DNA from: Ophioderma brevispina
Lineage: Eukaryota; Echinodermata; Ophiuroidea; Amphilepidida; Ophiodermatidae
Direction of reading: 5' to 3'
Length of the DNA: 64,000 bases
NCBI GenBank assembly: GCA_023653785.1
Contig: JAMKCH010051447.1
Coordinates: forward strand, 1-64,000
Positions 10,780-23,939 of the stretch are shown here, piece by piece (position 1 is the stretch's first letter; the number at the start of each line of letters is the position of its first letter). The notes beneath the pieces were generated by a model. It did not search any database, was not told the origin of the DNA, and saw only the letters and a list, made by a program, of their open reading frames with translations. A program made the position numbers and the translations under genes.

Positions 10780-11528
10780 GTAATTTCAATAATCAATTCA
10801 ATCAAAGTCACTCACATCAATCATTATTGTTATGATCGTAATTCGCCAATGTTGACGACTTATTTTTCAGACATAATCACATTTGCACACAATGTCGGTC
10901 AAACGCAGACTAGAGAGTATATCTGCAAAATGTGATATAGAGGTAAGAGACATTTAGTATACTTTTAGTACTTTAGCTTTTTCGTATTGAAAATCGACAA
11001 TTTTCTTTAGTGTCCTGTCTAACGCGGGGGGGGGGGGCTCGAATTGGAACAGTCCCGGCTTCAATATAACTTAACTTATTCGTATTAGTTCCTAGTAGAG
11101 GGATCCTGATATGGGTGTACACCACTTATTTAAAGGACACTTATCCTTAAATTCAGCATAAAGATTCAACAAAAATGTATGGACATTTTGCCGAATAGTC
11201 TACTAATGAAAAGAAACAAGTTTTTTCAGAATTCTCTAAGTTTTTATTTTGACACACTGAAAACTTTTGTATAATCTTAGAGGTCAGCGTAGCTTTGACG
11301 GGCACGTATAATGCAGCACAGGCCCATGAAGCAAGCCTTCCACTCAGAACTGAATGGTGTTAAACTACGAGAGTATGTACAGTGAATTTAAGCTCCGTTC
11401 ACCACAAATATAAAAGTCACCTAATGTTACAGTGTAAGTTAAATCCTACGATTAGAAGAACTATTAAATAACCCTATCAGCGATCCATCAAATATATGAC
11501 ATTTACAGAGGTACCAAATGACTTGCTA
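10780..11528. other. Intron, nothing recognised
   Basis: Contains a run of 10 G at 11028-11037; otherwise plain AT-rich sequence. Confidence 0.4.
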
Positions 11529-12474
11529 CAGAGTGGTTCCAAAAGTTTTACCGCGTTTTTTTGTGCTGCAAATTTCTGACAATGTGGGTAACATTCAAAT
11601 ATTTGAGGGGTATTTATTATACTACAATCTCTTGTTTGGAAACCTGGTGAAACCAGCGTTCAAAACAAAGCTGAAATGACTAAATGGCCGCCATCTAGGA
11701 AAAAAAAAGTCAAAACCACTTTGCACCCACGTAAGTCTATGGCACTCTGTTTGCGGTTACGAAGTATATCCCACCAAACCCACCCCCGTCATGGACTTGG
11801 TATTTAATAATAACACAAGGTAAGAATTGAGGGATTTCAAAATTATCTTCAAGTTTCTCTTATAACTTAACAAAAATAAAACGGCTTTGGACAATTTTTC
11901 ATTCTTTAGATCTTGTCCCAAAACATGCAAAACATTGAAATGTACAAGCACACGAGTCCTTATCATCCTTGACAAGAAAAACCCATGCAAATCTCTTTCA
12001 ATTTGAAAATGCCCCAATTGAAATCGCACTTAATTCTTGTTTATGTCAAATGGACATTTCAAGTTCCTTTCCACGTTGAGATATTCTCTCATTCATTTGC
12101 AAATGGTAAAAACACTTCACCACAAACCGCGGAAGGGTATTCAGTAGTTGTATACGTGAGTAGGGCTAAACGCTTTCACGCCATGGTAATTTGCTTACTG
12201 TGAACCGATTCATGATTACCCATACGTTACATGTTTGCAACAAGTGGTTTTTGACCATTTTTTTCTCTACAAACCCACAACGGAACGGGAAGCCGCCAGT
12301 TTGTTATTTGAGTATTTGTTTTATCAAACGCCGTTTTTCAATTCACCAAATTTTAACAAGATAATTGAGTATTTATTTTATATACTCTTCTTTAAACAAA
12401 AAGTGAATCCTCCACCCTCTTTTGAGAAATTTTATTGTCAGAGCATAAAGTGTGAACTTCTGGGGACCACTCTG
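11529..12474. mobile_element. Tc1/mariner-like non-autonomous element
   Basis: Ends CAGAGTGGTTCC and GGGGACCACTCTG are inverted copies. TA lies directly outside each (11527-11528, 12475-12476). The 946-base interior has no transposase I can recognise. The outer CAGAGTG matches the start of the smaller fold-back element at 2744-3171, suggesting mobilisation by related transposases. Confidence 0.65.
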
Positions 12475-14803
12475 TATAAAAATATCCCGCATCATATCCT
12501 TAATGCATATGCATTGTCACACTCAGCCATCTCACATCAGCATGGTATATGGAGATACTTACACACTTAGTCTGGAATGCCAAAAATCATGATTTGTTTT
12601 GACGAAATCCTTCGAGTTTCCGATTATGCAAATCACTAATATTGCTTTAAAAAACCATTGCATAATTCTCATTCTCATTAGTAGGTTGTTGCACACACTA
12701 AATATAAGTAACAATCATTAATTCCCATGGTTTGTACTGTTGGACTTACTCTGTTTGAGTGGCATTTAATTTCTTCATGAATCTCTGTGGTTTTTCAATT
12801 AATTCAAAAAACCTATCTTTTACGTCCCTCTTTAATGTCTGTATTTAACTAGAAAGAAGCCTATAATCCTTATGCAGGTAGTACCTTTTATTCATGCAAT
12901 ATAAAATGGATCTTTTCCTAGTGCTATATATGATATAATGCAATAATGTTTTTACATGTTCAGAGACACAGTAATATATCACACTGGCGTAACTTTCTTC
13001 TCCGGGAGTTTTCCCCCGTGAGTTAAGTTGCGACATATACGTTGGCACCAAAAGTCTCTCTGTATGTATTTTCGGTCCAGTATTGTTGCCAAAGTCCGTA
13101 GTTTGTCAAAGTTTTCAATTCAGCAGCTTGCGTGACAAAAAGCGTCAAAATGTCTTGAGATAGAAACGACTGAACACACAATAAAACGCCAAACCCCAAC
13201 CAAAAGTTGCAGTTTTTGGATTTTCCAATGGGACTTACAGTCACTGTCGAAACACGAACACGCTGCCACAATCAATATTGCATAGCCGTTCTCGCTCTTC
13301 AGCTCGGAAACCCCAGCATCTTGGTGTGTAAAACAATACACACGGTATTAGTGCAATACCAATATTGTACCACACAGTGACCCTTGACAAATCCAAAAAC
13401 TGCAACGTTTTATTATTTTGGTGGTTTTACGGAGTCTTTCAGACTTTTTCTACTCAATCTACATGCAGACATTTTTTTGCCAGCTTTTTTTACAGTGGAG
13501 GTTTAAATGAAGCGCAAGACCTAGGCAACAAAATGTAGATGTTCGACAAAACTTCAAACATTATCTGATTTTTGCACAAACTGATTAAAAAAACACGTCG
13601 AGATACTTTTTGTGCCCCACTGTAGGTAACTTTTCAGTGAAATTTCATCATTGACCTTTTCTATTGGATAATGTAAGGAATAATTTAAAAATTCTATCTT
13701 GGATAAGGGGAAAAAAAAACTTTACCCTTAACAGTTGATTAAAAAATACAAAAATAAGACACCCAAAAGACGCGATCGCTAGATATAAAAAAAGATTTTA
13801 GTTTTCCGCCTTCATTACAATGATGTTGATGCGTTTTTTTTAATCAACTGCAATGTTTCAACAGAAATGACCCGATTTCCTTGTGTACTTTTGTAAACAA
13901 ATGATTGAGCCTTAACATAAATACCTATTTGCTTCTTGTCCACAATTTAGATGTAAGGTAGAGTTTCATAATTCAATTAAAAATGTTTAACAACACTTGT
14001 AAATGGTTCTTATTATATTTGTTTACAAATATATCTTGGGCTAAACTTGATAGTGGTCTTCATTCAAACGTAGTTGCATCATACTTGATCACTCCTAAAG
14101 ATGTTCAAAGTTTCACTGCTCTTTCCATAATCATCTACAGCACTACTTGAACCATACTTGTTCTGAAACCCACTATATCTAAGGAAATCGCATCGATTTG
14201 AAAGCTCTAAATAAATTACTGTAATAAGAGGACTTTTGGCCCAGAACTCATGTCTGAGCGTGTAACTCTTATCACATTTTTTAATATTTGGTACATATGA
14301 CACCTATTTTTTATACTTGAGTATTTTTTGTTACATCCCTTTTGTAGTGTTAAAAGTCACAGCTCTTTTGTCTGAGTAACCTTGACTCAACAAAGGTTGA
14401 GTAAGCAGTTTTAACTATCTGCTGCCCCTGTCGTCAACCCTCTCCTGCTCATGTTAAAAGAACAATCAATTGCTAATATTAATGTTGTTGGAGTAAAATT
14501 TGACCTCCGCTTTAACTAAAACCATTAAAGTTTGTGACCTTTTTTTTACATTAACACTGGTGTAAACCCACAAGGAGTAATATTTTGTACTTTGAGTAGA
14601 TTTTTTCTTGCCCACGCTTTTGAGCAAACATGTTTGACTCACTGAGGGTGAGCACCACTATTTCTTGCCCTAACTGTTTGAGCAATATTCATTTACTCAA
14701 GGACATTGACTAATACTTTTGAGCAGTTAAACAAAATATTTATTATCAGAAAGATGCTGCACTCTAACACCTTTGTACATTTGTTTTTTTTTATTCCCCT
14801 TAG
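12475..14803. other. Intron with minor inverted repeats
   Basis: AAAGTTGCAGTTTTTGGATTT (13202-13224 region) recurs inverted at 13390-13411. From 14345 to 14730 words such as TTGAGTAA and ACTCAAGG recur in both orientations, like a worn fold-back element. No exon recognised before 14804. Confidence 0.4.
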
Positions 14804-14942
14804 TGCGTCTAACACCAAACATTTCCTTCCAGGATAGATATGATCATTCATATTGGCAGTCCGATGTGGAACTTTATAATTCTACCGTACTTAAGAATAA
14901 AGGGTTTTCCAGTGTCATTATGGGCGAATCATTGTGTCCGAG
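14804..14942 (+). CDS. Candidate exon in the linker region
   Basis: A strong polypyrimidine acceptor (TTTTTTTTATTCCCCTTAG) is followed by an open phase-1 frame. It starts RLTPNISFQDRYDHSYWQSD and runs to ESLCPR before a possible donor (GAG then GTCAGA). SVEP1 proteins have a long, weakly conserved linker with an I-x-L-x-F-N-I-like motif in this position, which the start loosely resembles. The 3' part (14920 onward) may belong to a repeat containing CATTATGGGC, which argues against it. Confidence 0.3.
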
Positions 14943-17900
14943 GTCAGAAAACATATATAATGGGCGAGGCGCAGCCGAGCCCATTATTTTAGAAAGTTTT
15001 TTCATGCCGAGGATACATTATGAGTCCATACATGACACTGCAAATCCCTTTATTTCTATCTATTAACCCTAAAACAGCTTCAATTTAATTAGAAAAATGC
15101 ATTGGCCGACCCATTATGGGCATAATAAAGGCAGTAAACTGACCAATCACGAATCGCATTTTCAATATGGGCAAGCAGAAGGTAATTAGAATTTTATAAT
15201 ATTGCTACCACGGAACCCACGCCCAGTAAAGCGCCGTGTTTGAATTTATAATTCTACAATTAATTAATTTATAATATCAGCTACCGACCCAGTAAAGCTT
15301 CCGTCTGTTTCAGTTGAAATCTAAAGAGGTTTTCAGTTTTTTGGAATCCAAACAGGATTCAATTTTTGTGTTTCTTGAAAGTGAACATTTCCCGACAAAA
15401 ATAAACAACATTAACATACACATTCTGTTATTTAGATCGGTAGTAAATAATCTCGTTTTTTAGTCGCCATCCATTCCTTGCATAATAAACAAGTCAATCG
15501 TGTGAAGATGTCTTCGGCTCTTGTATTGGAATATTTTGGATGATGACTGTTCTTAAAGAAGATATACAATTATAAATTAGCCTGTGGAGACGTCACTGTA
15601 AGCTACTATGGCCTCCTCAGAGACGACAAGGTCCGAGACGTATGTCCCTCAAAGGTGTGGCCACATTGCATACACACTGATTTTGTTTGTTTTTTAGGTT
15701 AATCCGACCTGGGCCGGGGAGATACCAAATATCTCAACCGGCAAATCATCCATCCACAACCACAAACCTGATTGAATTCACTATCCGTCATCCCCCAGTG
15801 CTATCAGTCTGTGAACTACGAAGTGGAGAGGTAGAGATAATTGGTTTTTGACTACACAGTCATGGTGATGGTGCACCCCGGTGAATGTTTGTTTCAGTCC
15901 GCCTCTTTACCATCACATTAGGTATGTCACGCCTGTGTGCTGTATTGGTAGACGGACTCCATGTGGTAAGTTTTGACAATAATGTTGCATAATTTGGTTC
16001 ATCTTCTTTGCCTGCATTCAAAGACACTTTGAAAGTGTGCTTCAAGTGCTTTATGCCTGATCCAGATAATTGGGAAATGCCCAAAACTCAAGCACCGTGA
16101 ACTCATTAGCGTGCAACTTACACAATGGCGTGCAGTTACCTATGAGCTAAACGCACTCAACCAAGCGAGTTGAAAAGACGGCAAAGAAAGTCCCGTAGAC
16201 TAGAAACTACATATTAAGCACAACAACAACTGCTAAACTCCTCTCCAGTTATCTGTTCGTATTTTCATCGATTTTCCGTGCCAAAATGGAATCTTTTTAG
16301 TCATATACGTACTCACACTTCAGTAACATCCTTAGTGTTTTGTCATGGTCTCATCATCCTTTAACGATGGCGAACTTATATGGGTCAATTCAATCATCTT
16401 ATGGCATTCTGGTCCAGTTACCGTGACACAAGCACTTGCGATTGCATGCGTAATATATATTGCTATTGCCTTTATTGATTAAGCGGGATACCAATACGTA
16501 ATTCATTTATTTGCCCAGCATTTAAAATTTCTAAAGATACTTTTCCACCGAAGGTTTTTTTTTGTGTGGTTACCAAGATTTTTAGGTGGCCTTAATCTGC
16601 TCCCGATCCACCCGATTTCACTCCAGAGCCGATTCCCTTCACAAACCACGCTAACCGCTAGACCCACCCTAGTCTAACCTGTGAAGGAAATGGTTTCAAA
16701 ATACTACCCGAGGATGACCTGGAGCCCCTGGCCTACTATTTAGTAGGCTCATTATCTCCAGTCATCGAGGGGAGGTGCTTTGGAAAATCATACACATAAT
16801 TTCCTGTCATTGATTTCTCTAAAACAAAAACGTTGTCAAGCGAAAGCGCTCGAGAATTAGCTGCCAGCTCAACTCAAGGCTCAATCCCAGTAGCGGCTCT
16901 CTCCCACATATTTCTCGAACTGCTCTATACGAGCCTCTAGACATTTGATTTGTTATTAACATTATTAGCCATATCTAGTGCAATCGAGTTCTCAAGTGCT
17001 TCTTCAACACCTAGCTGCATACCAAAAAATTCTCCATTAAAATTAAACACGCAAATATCACACCCGTTATGATCGTGATGCAGTGTCAAGGTTCCAATCG
17101 CTGATGAGGTCAGATCAAGCACGGGGATACAGGATACCAGATGCATGGGGAAAATGGCCTAAAAACCGACCTATTTCACCCGACTTGAATTGGGGGGGGT
17201 GAGATTGTAACAAATTGTTTCCCCCTCCTGTGACAATGATACCTAATTAAGATTTCACAGGATAAAAAAGAAAAAAACTAAAAAATCAATAAAATAATTT
17301 TATTTGTTATATAATACTACTATGTGCTATGAGGTATATACCAAGGTGAGCTTATCGTACAGGTAAACTAGTCGCACTACACACAGACACCATTTTACGT
17401 GTCGTCTTGGCAAACAGCGCCGCCCATTGTTCAATCACGGTCAGAAAGTACTTTGAGCCACGCGACCTTGGCAATTCTTCACTGCGCTAGGGAGCTTAAC
17501 CAGTTTTTCGACGGCAACATGCCCCAGTGGCGTATAAGGCTTTTCATATAGAAGTCCCATTGATGGCAAATGAGGTATTGCTCATCCATTCCGTCAACGC
17601 TACTGCCCAACGCCATACAGCGCATGGCCGGAATCAATTGTAATACCTCATTTGCATCAATGGGGACTTCTATATGAAACGCGTTCGACCCCAAGTTGGG
17701 TTGAACGTACACAAACAATTTTAACATATTCGGACCCCGTCAAATAGCTTGATTTGGAGTTTTGGTAGACTTGATAATGCGCACAATACTCTGGCCTTCG
17801 TACGATTACTGCAACACAAAATATTCCTAACTAAATGTCTAGTTTAGCTGACTAGTTTATTATATAGGTTTATATTTGGGAAAAAAGACGAAAAAACGTG

Positions 17901-18358
17901 AAAAATCGTGAAATTCTTACCTTATTAAGCTGGCTTCATTCGATCGATTGCCTGCTCGTCATGTCATGCCACACGCCATGCTTCCAAAAACTCGTGAGCT
18001 AATAGGAAACCCATTTCTAACCTCAGATCGACCACCCGATTCGTCGTTTTTTCGACGCTATTCCAAGGTACCAGCGAAACCGTTTTTCTCATTTCCTTGT
18101 TCACAGCTAATCGTAGAGCCTTTAACACAAGACGCTTCCTGACTCCTAGGGAGATGTCCCATGACAAAAAAAAGAAATACGTAGCGCATGTCTAAGATAG
18201 CCGGCCAATTACCGATGCGGAAACGGAATTGGTGGCGCTGTGTCCCAGTCAGCACAAGATTCTATGGGAGCAGTACACGTGTGTACAAATCCTTACAGTA
18301 TTCTCCATTTTATTTTCTGGTTGTGTAGTCATCTTTAACTTGTGATTACCATCTGTAG
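14943..18358. other. svep1: Intron, mostly featureless
   Basis: Repeats of CATTATGGGC near 14920, 14990 and 15112 suggest a small inverted-repeat element at 14915-15125. A G tract lies at 17191-17198. A minus-strand open frame at 16937-17146 is unrecognised. A hairpin is listed at 17542-17678. The stretch ends in acceptor ATCTGTAG. Confidence 0.4.
17542..17678. repeat. Long hairpin with 37-base arms
   Basis: TTCATATAGAAGTCCCATTG and the following bases to 17579 recur inverted at 17642-17678 with about two differences, around a 62-base loop. Probably a fold-back MITE core; no wider ends were found. Confidence 0.6.
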
Positions 18359-18520
18359 TGCACTGTTCCAGAGGGATGTTCTATGAATCTCTTACTAAGC
18401 AATGTAAACGATGTGCAGTCGGTACGTATCAGGACAGCACAGGCCAGTTCGAATGCAAAACGTGCCCTATAGGATCATCTACGGTGATGTCATCAGCTCA
18501 AACTTTGAACGACTGTAAAG
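18359..18520 (+). CDS. svep1: SVEP1-like exon: cysteine-rich GCC2/ephrin-receptor module 1
   Basis: A 162-base exon, phase 1 to phase 1, acceptor ATCTGTAG, donor AAAG then GTAGGG. Its 54 residues begin VHC-type (xHCSRGMFYES) and include CKRCAVGTYQDSTGQFEC and CKTCPIGSST. Cysteine spacing is C-x12-C-x2-C-x13-C-x2-C-x16-C, the ephrin-receptor/GCC2-GCC3 type module that SVEP1 carries three times in a row ahead of its EGF repeats. The identical spacing in the next two modules (20206, 29377) shows they are one tandem set. The role is structural, in a secreted matrix protein. Confidence 0.9.
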
Positions 18521-20205
18521 GTAGGGAAACTGCATCTGTTCAAGAGTTTTCTTCTCCTAGAAACAGTTAGATGTATACCTCACGCATGCCTCAAATAACG
18601 GCCCTTGGGTAGACCAGGCTTCCCTTACAACCTAGTCTGAGCAAATAACAATCAGATTAAAGGCGGATAATCCGATCATGATCCGAATTTTCAAACGATG
18701 TTTTAGTAGAAGCAATATTTTGTACTAAATAAATAAGCCCATAGAAAAGTGGGTGTTAATAAATGTGGTCGATCACATTTGGAGAGGTTTGTGCTCATAC
18801 CATTAAAAAGGAAAATTCTGTGGGCCTTAACGTTCGTCTTACGGAGGGGGGGGGGTACCAGCCCCTTCTGAACATAACCCCCCTTTGGTAAACCGTGATG
18901 CAAAAAAAGGCTTGGTAAGACGAAGGTTAAAGTTACCTGGGTAATGAAAAAAATAAGAACTTTCTTCTGATATCAAACCAAAAATCTAAATTTTGATGGA
19001 GTAAAGTAAGGAGGATGTCGATCGGTCAAGAAGGTTGACCTTTCGAAACCCGAATAGTCTTTTGCGAATTATATACTACAAATTTATTTTCATCTCAAAA
19101 GCAAAATAAATAAAACAAGCATAATATAATTATACATGGAAATAACAATATTGGTGATTGAAATGAAGACATTACTAAACGCAGAGCGTGAGGTTGTATC
19201 ATCAAGGGAAATGAAACGGTTGAGTTAACTACATGTAGATGCATTTACCATAAAGTGAGCGCACGTCCAAAGAAATGTTTTTGGCTATATGGGCATTGCC
19301 GATTTCTCATGTTTCACGATGAGTGGGCATTGGAAGTTTACATAGGGGAAGAACTTCATATTGCACCAAACCTTTTGAATAGTACACCAATGTGTTTCAC
19401 TGGTTATAAGAAATTCACATATGTAGCGGTTTCGGCAAAATGCTGAAAATATCCGAAAAGTCTATTTTATAGTTGCACAGGGTAACACAATAAAGTTGTT
19501 TCATTTCTGTAAGAAATGTCAATTATTCATATAGGCAAACAGATTAAAATAAAGAATAATTTCAACTATATCACATTTTTGTCTCCGAATTAGAGGATAA
19601 ACTATAGATATGACTGTGGTCAAAGACCACGAACCTAGCCGTGAAACATTCTTTGTCCTAAAGTGTCGGTCTATGTTCCTCTCTGAAGGGTATGTCGTCA
19701 AAGTCGATGGGTGGTGTGGGTCGTGGTGTTGTTGCCACCCATGGTACATTTTTTGAACACATTTTGCATAGTATGGCTCTAAAACTTTATGCTTCTATAA
19801 AAACTAGTCATTCTCCATCATTTAGAGACGAACACCGCGTGGAAATCATATATTTCTACCTTTTTGGTGCAAAATTAAATTTCCACCTATTATACACTAT
19901 ATATCTGTAGAAATCTACAATTTTCAGACTCGCGGACATTATGACTTCGTGACGATATACTAGTACTTATTATAGTATCGTTTGGAAAGAGAAGGGCCAT
20001 AGCTAGCTGTCCACTGGTATCAAAATCATAAGCATGCTTTATAACGAAATATCTGGGTAAAACACCCGTTTTTGGTAAACCGTGTTACAAAAAAAAAGAG
20101 GCTTCGAAAGAAGGTGGTTAAATCGATATGAACAGAGGGACTAGTTGAGTTTATGCACTGCACTTGATGTTTCAAAGTAAGCTGTGCTCTTGTCTGTTTT
20201 AAAAG
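18521..20205. other. svep1: Intron with copies of dispersed repeat S
   Basis: GGTAAACCGTGATGC...GGCTTGGTAAGACGAAGG (18888-18926) and the longer stretch 19985-20130 (CCACTGGTATCAAAATCATA, GGTAAACCGTGTTACAAA) belong to a repeat also found at 51850-51975. The stretch also has a T/G-rich tract at 18844-18855. No exon seen. Confidence 0.5.
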
Positions 20206-20366
20206 ATCTCTGTTCACCGGAACGTATTCTACTAGTGGTTTAGAACAGTGTGAAGGATGTCCGAAGGGCACATTTCAGCCACACAGAGGGATGTCTGAAT
20301 GTATCGAGTGTCCCAAGGGTACGTCAACATATAAGACTGGAAGCACTACGGATATGGAGTGTGCAG
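20206..20366 (+). CDS. svep1: SVEP1-like exon: cysteine-rich module 2, with 1-base frame break
   Basis: Acceptor TTTTAAAAG, donor GCAG then GTAAGG. The split first codon with the previous exon gives D, then LCSP. One base later the frame must shift to read GTYSTSGLEQCEGCPKGTFQ and onward to TTDMECA. The exon is 161 bases, one short of the 162 of its two sister modules. Adding one base at the GG of 20219-20220 restores C-x12-C-x2-C-x13-C-x2-C-x16-C exactly. So this is the second GCC2-type module with a one-base loss, either a sequencing error in a short G run or a real inactivating change. Splice sites look intact. Confidence 0.85.
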
Positions 20367-20649
20367 GTAAGGGTTCTAATAGATATTCCAACGGGATAAG
20401 CTGTACTGAGCTGAGCTGCACTGTAGGGAAAATCAGTGCATTGAGTGCAATGTTCAAGTGTGTCCGTACACAAGATGGAGTTGGTGTTAAAACGGCACTA
20501 GCACATTTTCACAAAATATGAAATTTCTTCAACTTGCTCGCAAATGATAGTCTAGGCCATTGGAAGTATAGAGATAGGCCTATATTTTACACATAAAAAT
20601 AACATACCCCAAATCGGTTACCGGTTGCTATAAAAAGGAGGGCTTTTAT
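20367..20649. other. svep1: Intron start, nothing recognised
   Basis: A TGAGCTGAGCTGCACTG-like palindromic patch lies at 20403-20424; no exon or transposon seen. Confidence 0.4.
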
Positions 20650-20930
20650 AAAACGGTAGGTGCAACATCCATGAAAGTTATGACGACTTTTATAATAATA
20701 ATTTCTGATATGTGGAGGTGTAACTGAAAGTCACCAATGACACAGTGTCCTAAATTTGACCTTGTAGAAGAGGCTATTGGGTACAGTGCTGAAACAAAAG
20801 TGTACGTACAGTACATATGGAGAACACAATAGGCAGATAACCGGTGCTCCATCATAGGACGTTGTAATTCATAACATAGGCACACCCATATGAATCCTAC
20901 CATAGCAAACCCATATGAATCCTACCATAG
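20650..20930 (-). mobile_element. Family V repeat, copy 2
   Basis: The reverse complement carries CTATTGTGTTC, TTTGTTTCAGCACTGTACCC and TAGGACACTG in the same order as 2162-2312. The 24-base string containing CCCATATGAATCCTACCATAGC is duplicated in tandem at 20885-20934. Confidence 0.55.
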
Positions 20931-21280
20931 CAAAATCCAATCACACAATAATCATTGGAAATGGTCCTGAAACTTGGGTCTGTCCTTGGTGTAAGATATT
21001 CATGAGTTAGACTAGAGTAAAAACTCTTTTACGGAATTAAGCTGTACAATCCTTGTAATCCTTTGATCCTCTTATAGAAGATTTCATGCTAGGCTAATTT
21101 CATGATGTCTTACATAAAGAATGAACCGAAACTTGGTGGTGGTTAGCCGAGCTCTTCGTAACATAGTGGACAAGGCACAGGTGCGTCTTCAGCAGAATGG
21201 TGACCCTGCCAAAGGAAGACTCCATTAACACTTAAGTGCATGGGGTGGGCACGTAGACCCAGGACCTCTATTTGGGCATC

Positions 21281-21450
21281 GCGTTTTGACGCAACGATAT
21301 TTTGGACCAGAAAAACTTTTATTAATCTTTTCTGGAAATGGCCAGTGCACACAAGCGTTAAAAATATGTGGGCCTGGCCGGATACGAACCGACAACCTTT
21401 GTATTACTAGCACTGCCCTCTTGCCAATTGAGCTAATAAGCCAGGGTTGG
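21281..21450 (-). mobile_element. tRNA-derived SINE, type 2
   Basis: Minus strand: GGCTTATTAGCTCAATTGGC (A box like TRGCTCAATTGG) and GGTTCGTATCC (B box), about 50 bases apart. A body follows containing CTTGTGTGCACTGGCCATTT and AGATTAATAAA. A related copy is at 46105-46240. The cloverleaf is imperfect and the flanks continue as a shared non-tRNA body, so I call it a SINE, not a tRNA gene. Confidence 0.7.
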
Positions 21451-23939
21451 TAGAGGATTGATAGATTTTTTTTGCTATAGCTATAAGAGATTACTTCCAG
21501 AGAGACACCTGCGACTTTCCAATGTTGCGAACGAGGATGAGATAATAACATATTTGAGATGTTTTCAGATACATACATTTGTGGCATACTGCTCGAAATA
21601 TAAACAATAACAATCGTTGATTTGACCAATAATTATGAATAGGATTTCAATGTTACTCCATTTTTGATGAACGATAACATATTAATGACTTAATACATGT
21701 TGATTTGAATAAGGCTTGGTGGCCAGGTTGGTGGCGCTATACCTCAACATTGTCTATGGGCTCAGACGATGGCGGCCAAGACTCTTTCAATTAGCAACTT
21801 ATCAAAACGAACCAAACTTTGACTTTGACAGATGTACTCTGCAGCTCCTCGACAGTAGAGTGAGTGCGCTGGACGTTAGTTAGACGCTGGAGGGTTGGTT
21901 TCTTAGATACTTGGTTGTTTCTTCTTTAAATGCTTCAGTAGTGATATTGACGAGGGTTTCAGGTAGACAGTTCCATTCGGGTTTATTGTACATCAAGCCC
22001 GTGCGCGAGTTCACATTGGTGTGTTAACACCAAGTGGGTCTATGTCTTGTAATCTATACTATGTCCGAGAGGTGTCCACGATTCGCTGTCCTAGCGGATA
22101 GCATCAGAACGGTATATTTTACTTATACGATATTGATATTGGTTTGAATTTTTTTTTTAATTTCTAACCAATGTCAATTACTTATTTCTCTCCATGAAGA
22201 TTAGGACGATTTTTTCTATTTTCCTGACAATGGCCATTGCACGCAACTTTCGTAACTTTTGATAAAAAAATGAAATTCTACAGTTCATTTCGGAGAAAAT
22301 TAGCCTGGGTCCACTTATACCCCTTCTTTTGCACCTTGATCCATGACCTGTTGTGATTACCCATATACCTATGCTACAATCAAATACTTAATGATAATTA
22401 AAATTAATGTTTCACTAATTACATGCTGATATGTAAATAACCTAAAATAAGCCAGGAATCCATTTCCCTGTACAAATTCTTTCTATTCTTAACTCAAAAC
22501 AACCATTAGTTTTGAAATTTTAGTGCAGAATGTGCGAGAAAAAGCAAAAAACAAAATAGCCGTTTTCGCCGATCAATATTTTACAGATTTTCCCGTCTTT
22601 TGTAGTTTTTGGGTAGTCATTACGTGTGCCAAATTTCATGGAAAGATCCTATGGGAAAGTTGTTTTTAGGGGAGTCTAAATAGATCCGCTTATGCACCAA
22701 CGGGAATGCAGGAGAATTTAAGCACGTAAATGTTAGAGAAGTAAATTCCAGCAACCTAAGAGAACTGATATTTCCATTTTAAATTTATTCAGTCTCTTTC
22801 ATGAATTTCGTATTTTTCGCAAAAGAATCAACAATATGTGCCACAGTTTTGATATGCATAGCATACTATCAGCTTAACTTATTCAGGAGACATTTGGTTT
22901 TCTTATTCACTCGTTAATATGTTATGGAGACATTTCGTGTCTCCCAAACGTATCCCTTTGTATTGCGGTTTATTCCGTCAAAGGATATGAATATTAATCA
23001 ATTTAAATAAGAAGAGAACTCATTATAACTTAATGAAATGTTAAATGTCTCCCTAATGTATAATTTTACTTCATTATTATTTATCACATTATAAAATGCC
23101 TGATCACAAACCACAGCTATGTAAAGTACCATTGGAATGTGAGACTGGCTCATTTTTCAATTGATTTCTGTCATTTTGCAGAGTATTAAGTTAATTAGAT
23201 GCGTGTTATGAAAACAAAATTAAATTTATAGTTCAATGCATAATATCAAGGACAGTTACAGCTTATGCATATTTTTATTCACGCTGTATTAGACTACATA
23301 CTTGTGCGAAGAACAAGAGTTTCTTTAGTAGATTTCAAAATAAGTGAGACCTCATTAAAAGTTTTAGATCTATCCATTCACCATGAGGGGTAAGAGAATT
23401 TTTTGAATGGCCACAGGGAAAACGTTTATGCTTCTCATAAAATGTATAGTAATGTAGTTAGTAAATGTTGAATTAAAATACATTATTTCACATCTAAGAT
23501 AGTTAAGATGTTTCAATTGAAGTATCAGGATGAAAACACCAGCAATTAATTCATAAACGTTGTTATTTGAACATAACTTACCTTTGATACTGCAAAATAT
23601 AATTCCTTATCACAGTATTGGAGAAATAATGAATGAATAAAGTGTTTATTTGGCCATCAAAATGAGCCAGCCTTGTATTAAGAGATTAGCGCAAAGCGGA
23701 TTTGACATCCCGACCAAACATGGCATAAGTCCTTCTATCATTAACACACCATTGTAGAACTGAATGCATCAGTTTCCAGTAAGACGATTCTGTAAAGTAA
23801 TTTTGTACCATGGACACAATATGTTTTGTAATGGCAACAAAGGCCTAGTCTCCGCATGACCGAGGATTGAACCCCATATGAATATCACCCCATTGAAATA
23901 TGCATAGAGTCTCACTTAATTTGAAATCTACTATAACAT
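21451..23939. other. svep1: Intron without recognised features
   Basis: No exon seen. The string GAGACATTT(G/C) appears at 22889, 22925 and, inverted in part, near 23048, hinting at an old inverted-repeat element between about 22880 and 23060. A pair of GAGACATTT-like ends is all I can point to. Confidence 0.35.

Noticed and set aside
21360..21440. tRNA gene on the minus strand
   Set aside because: The stems are mismatched and the same body continues in a second copy at 46105-46240, so it is a SINE.
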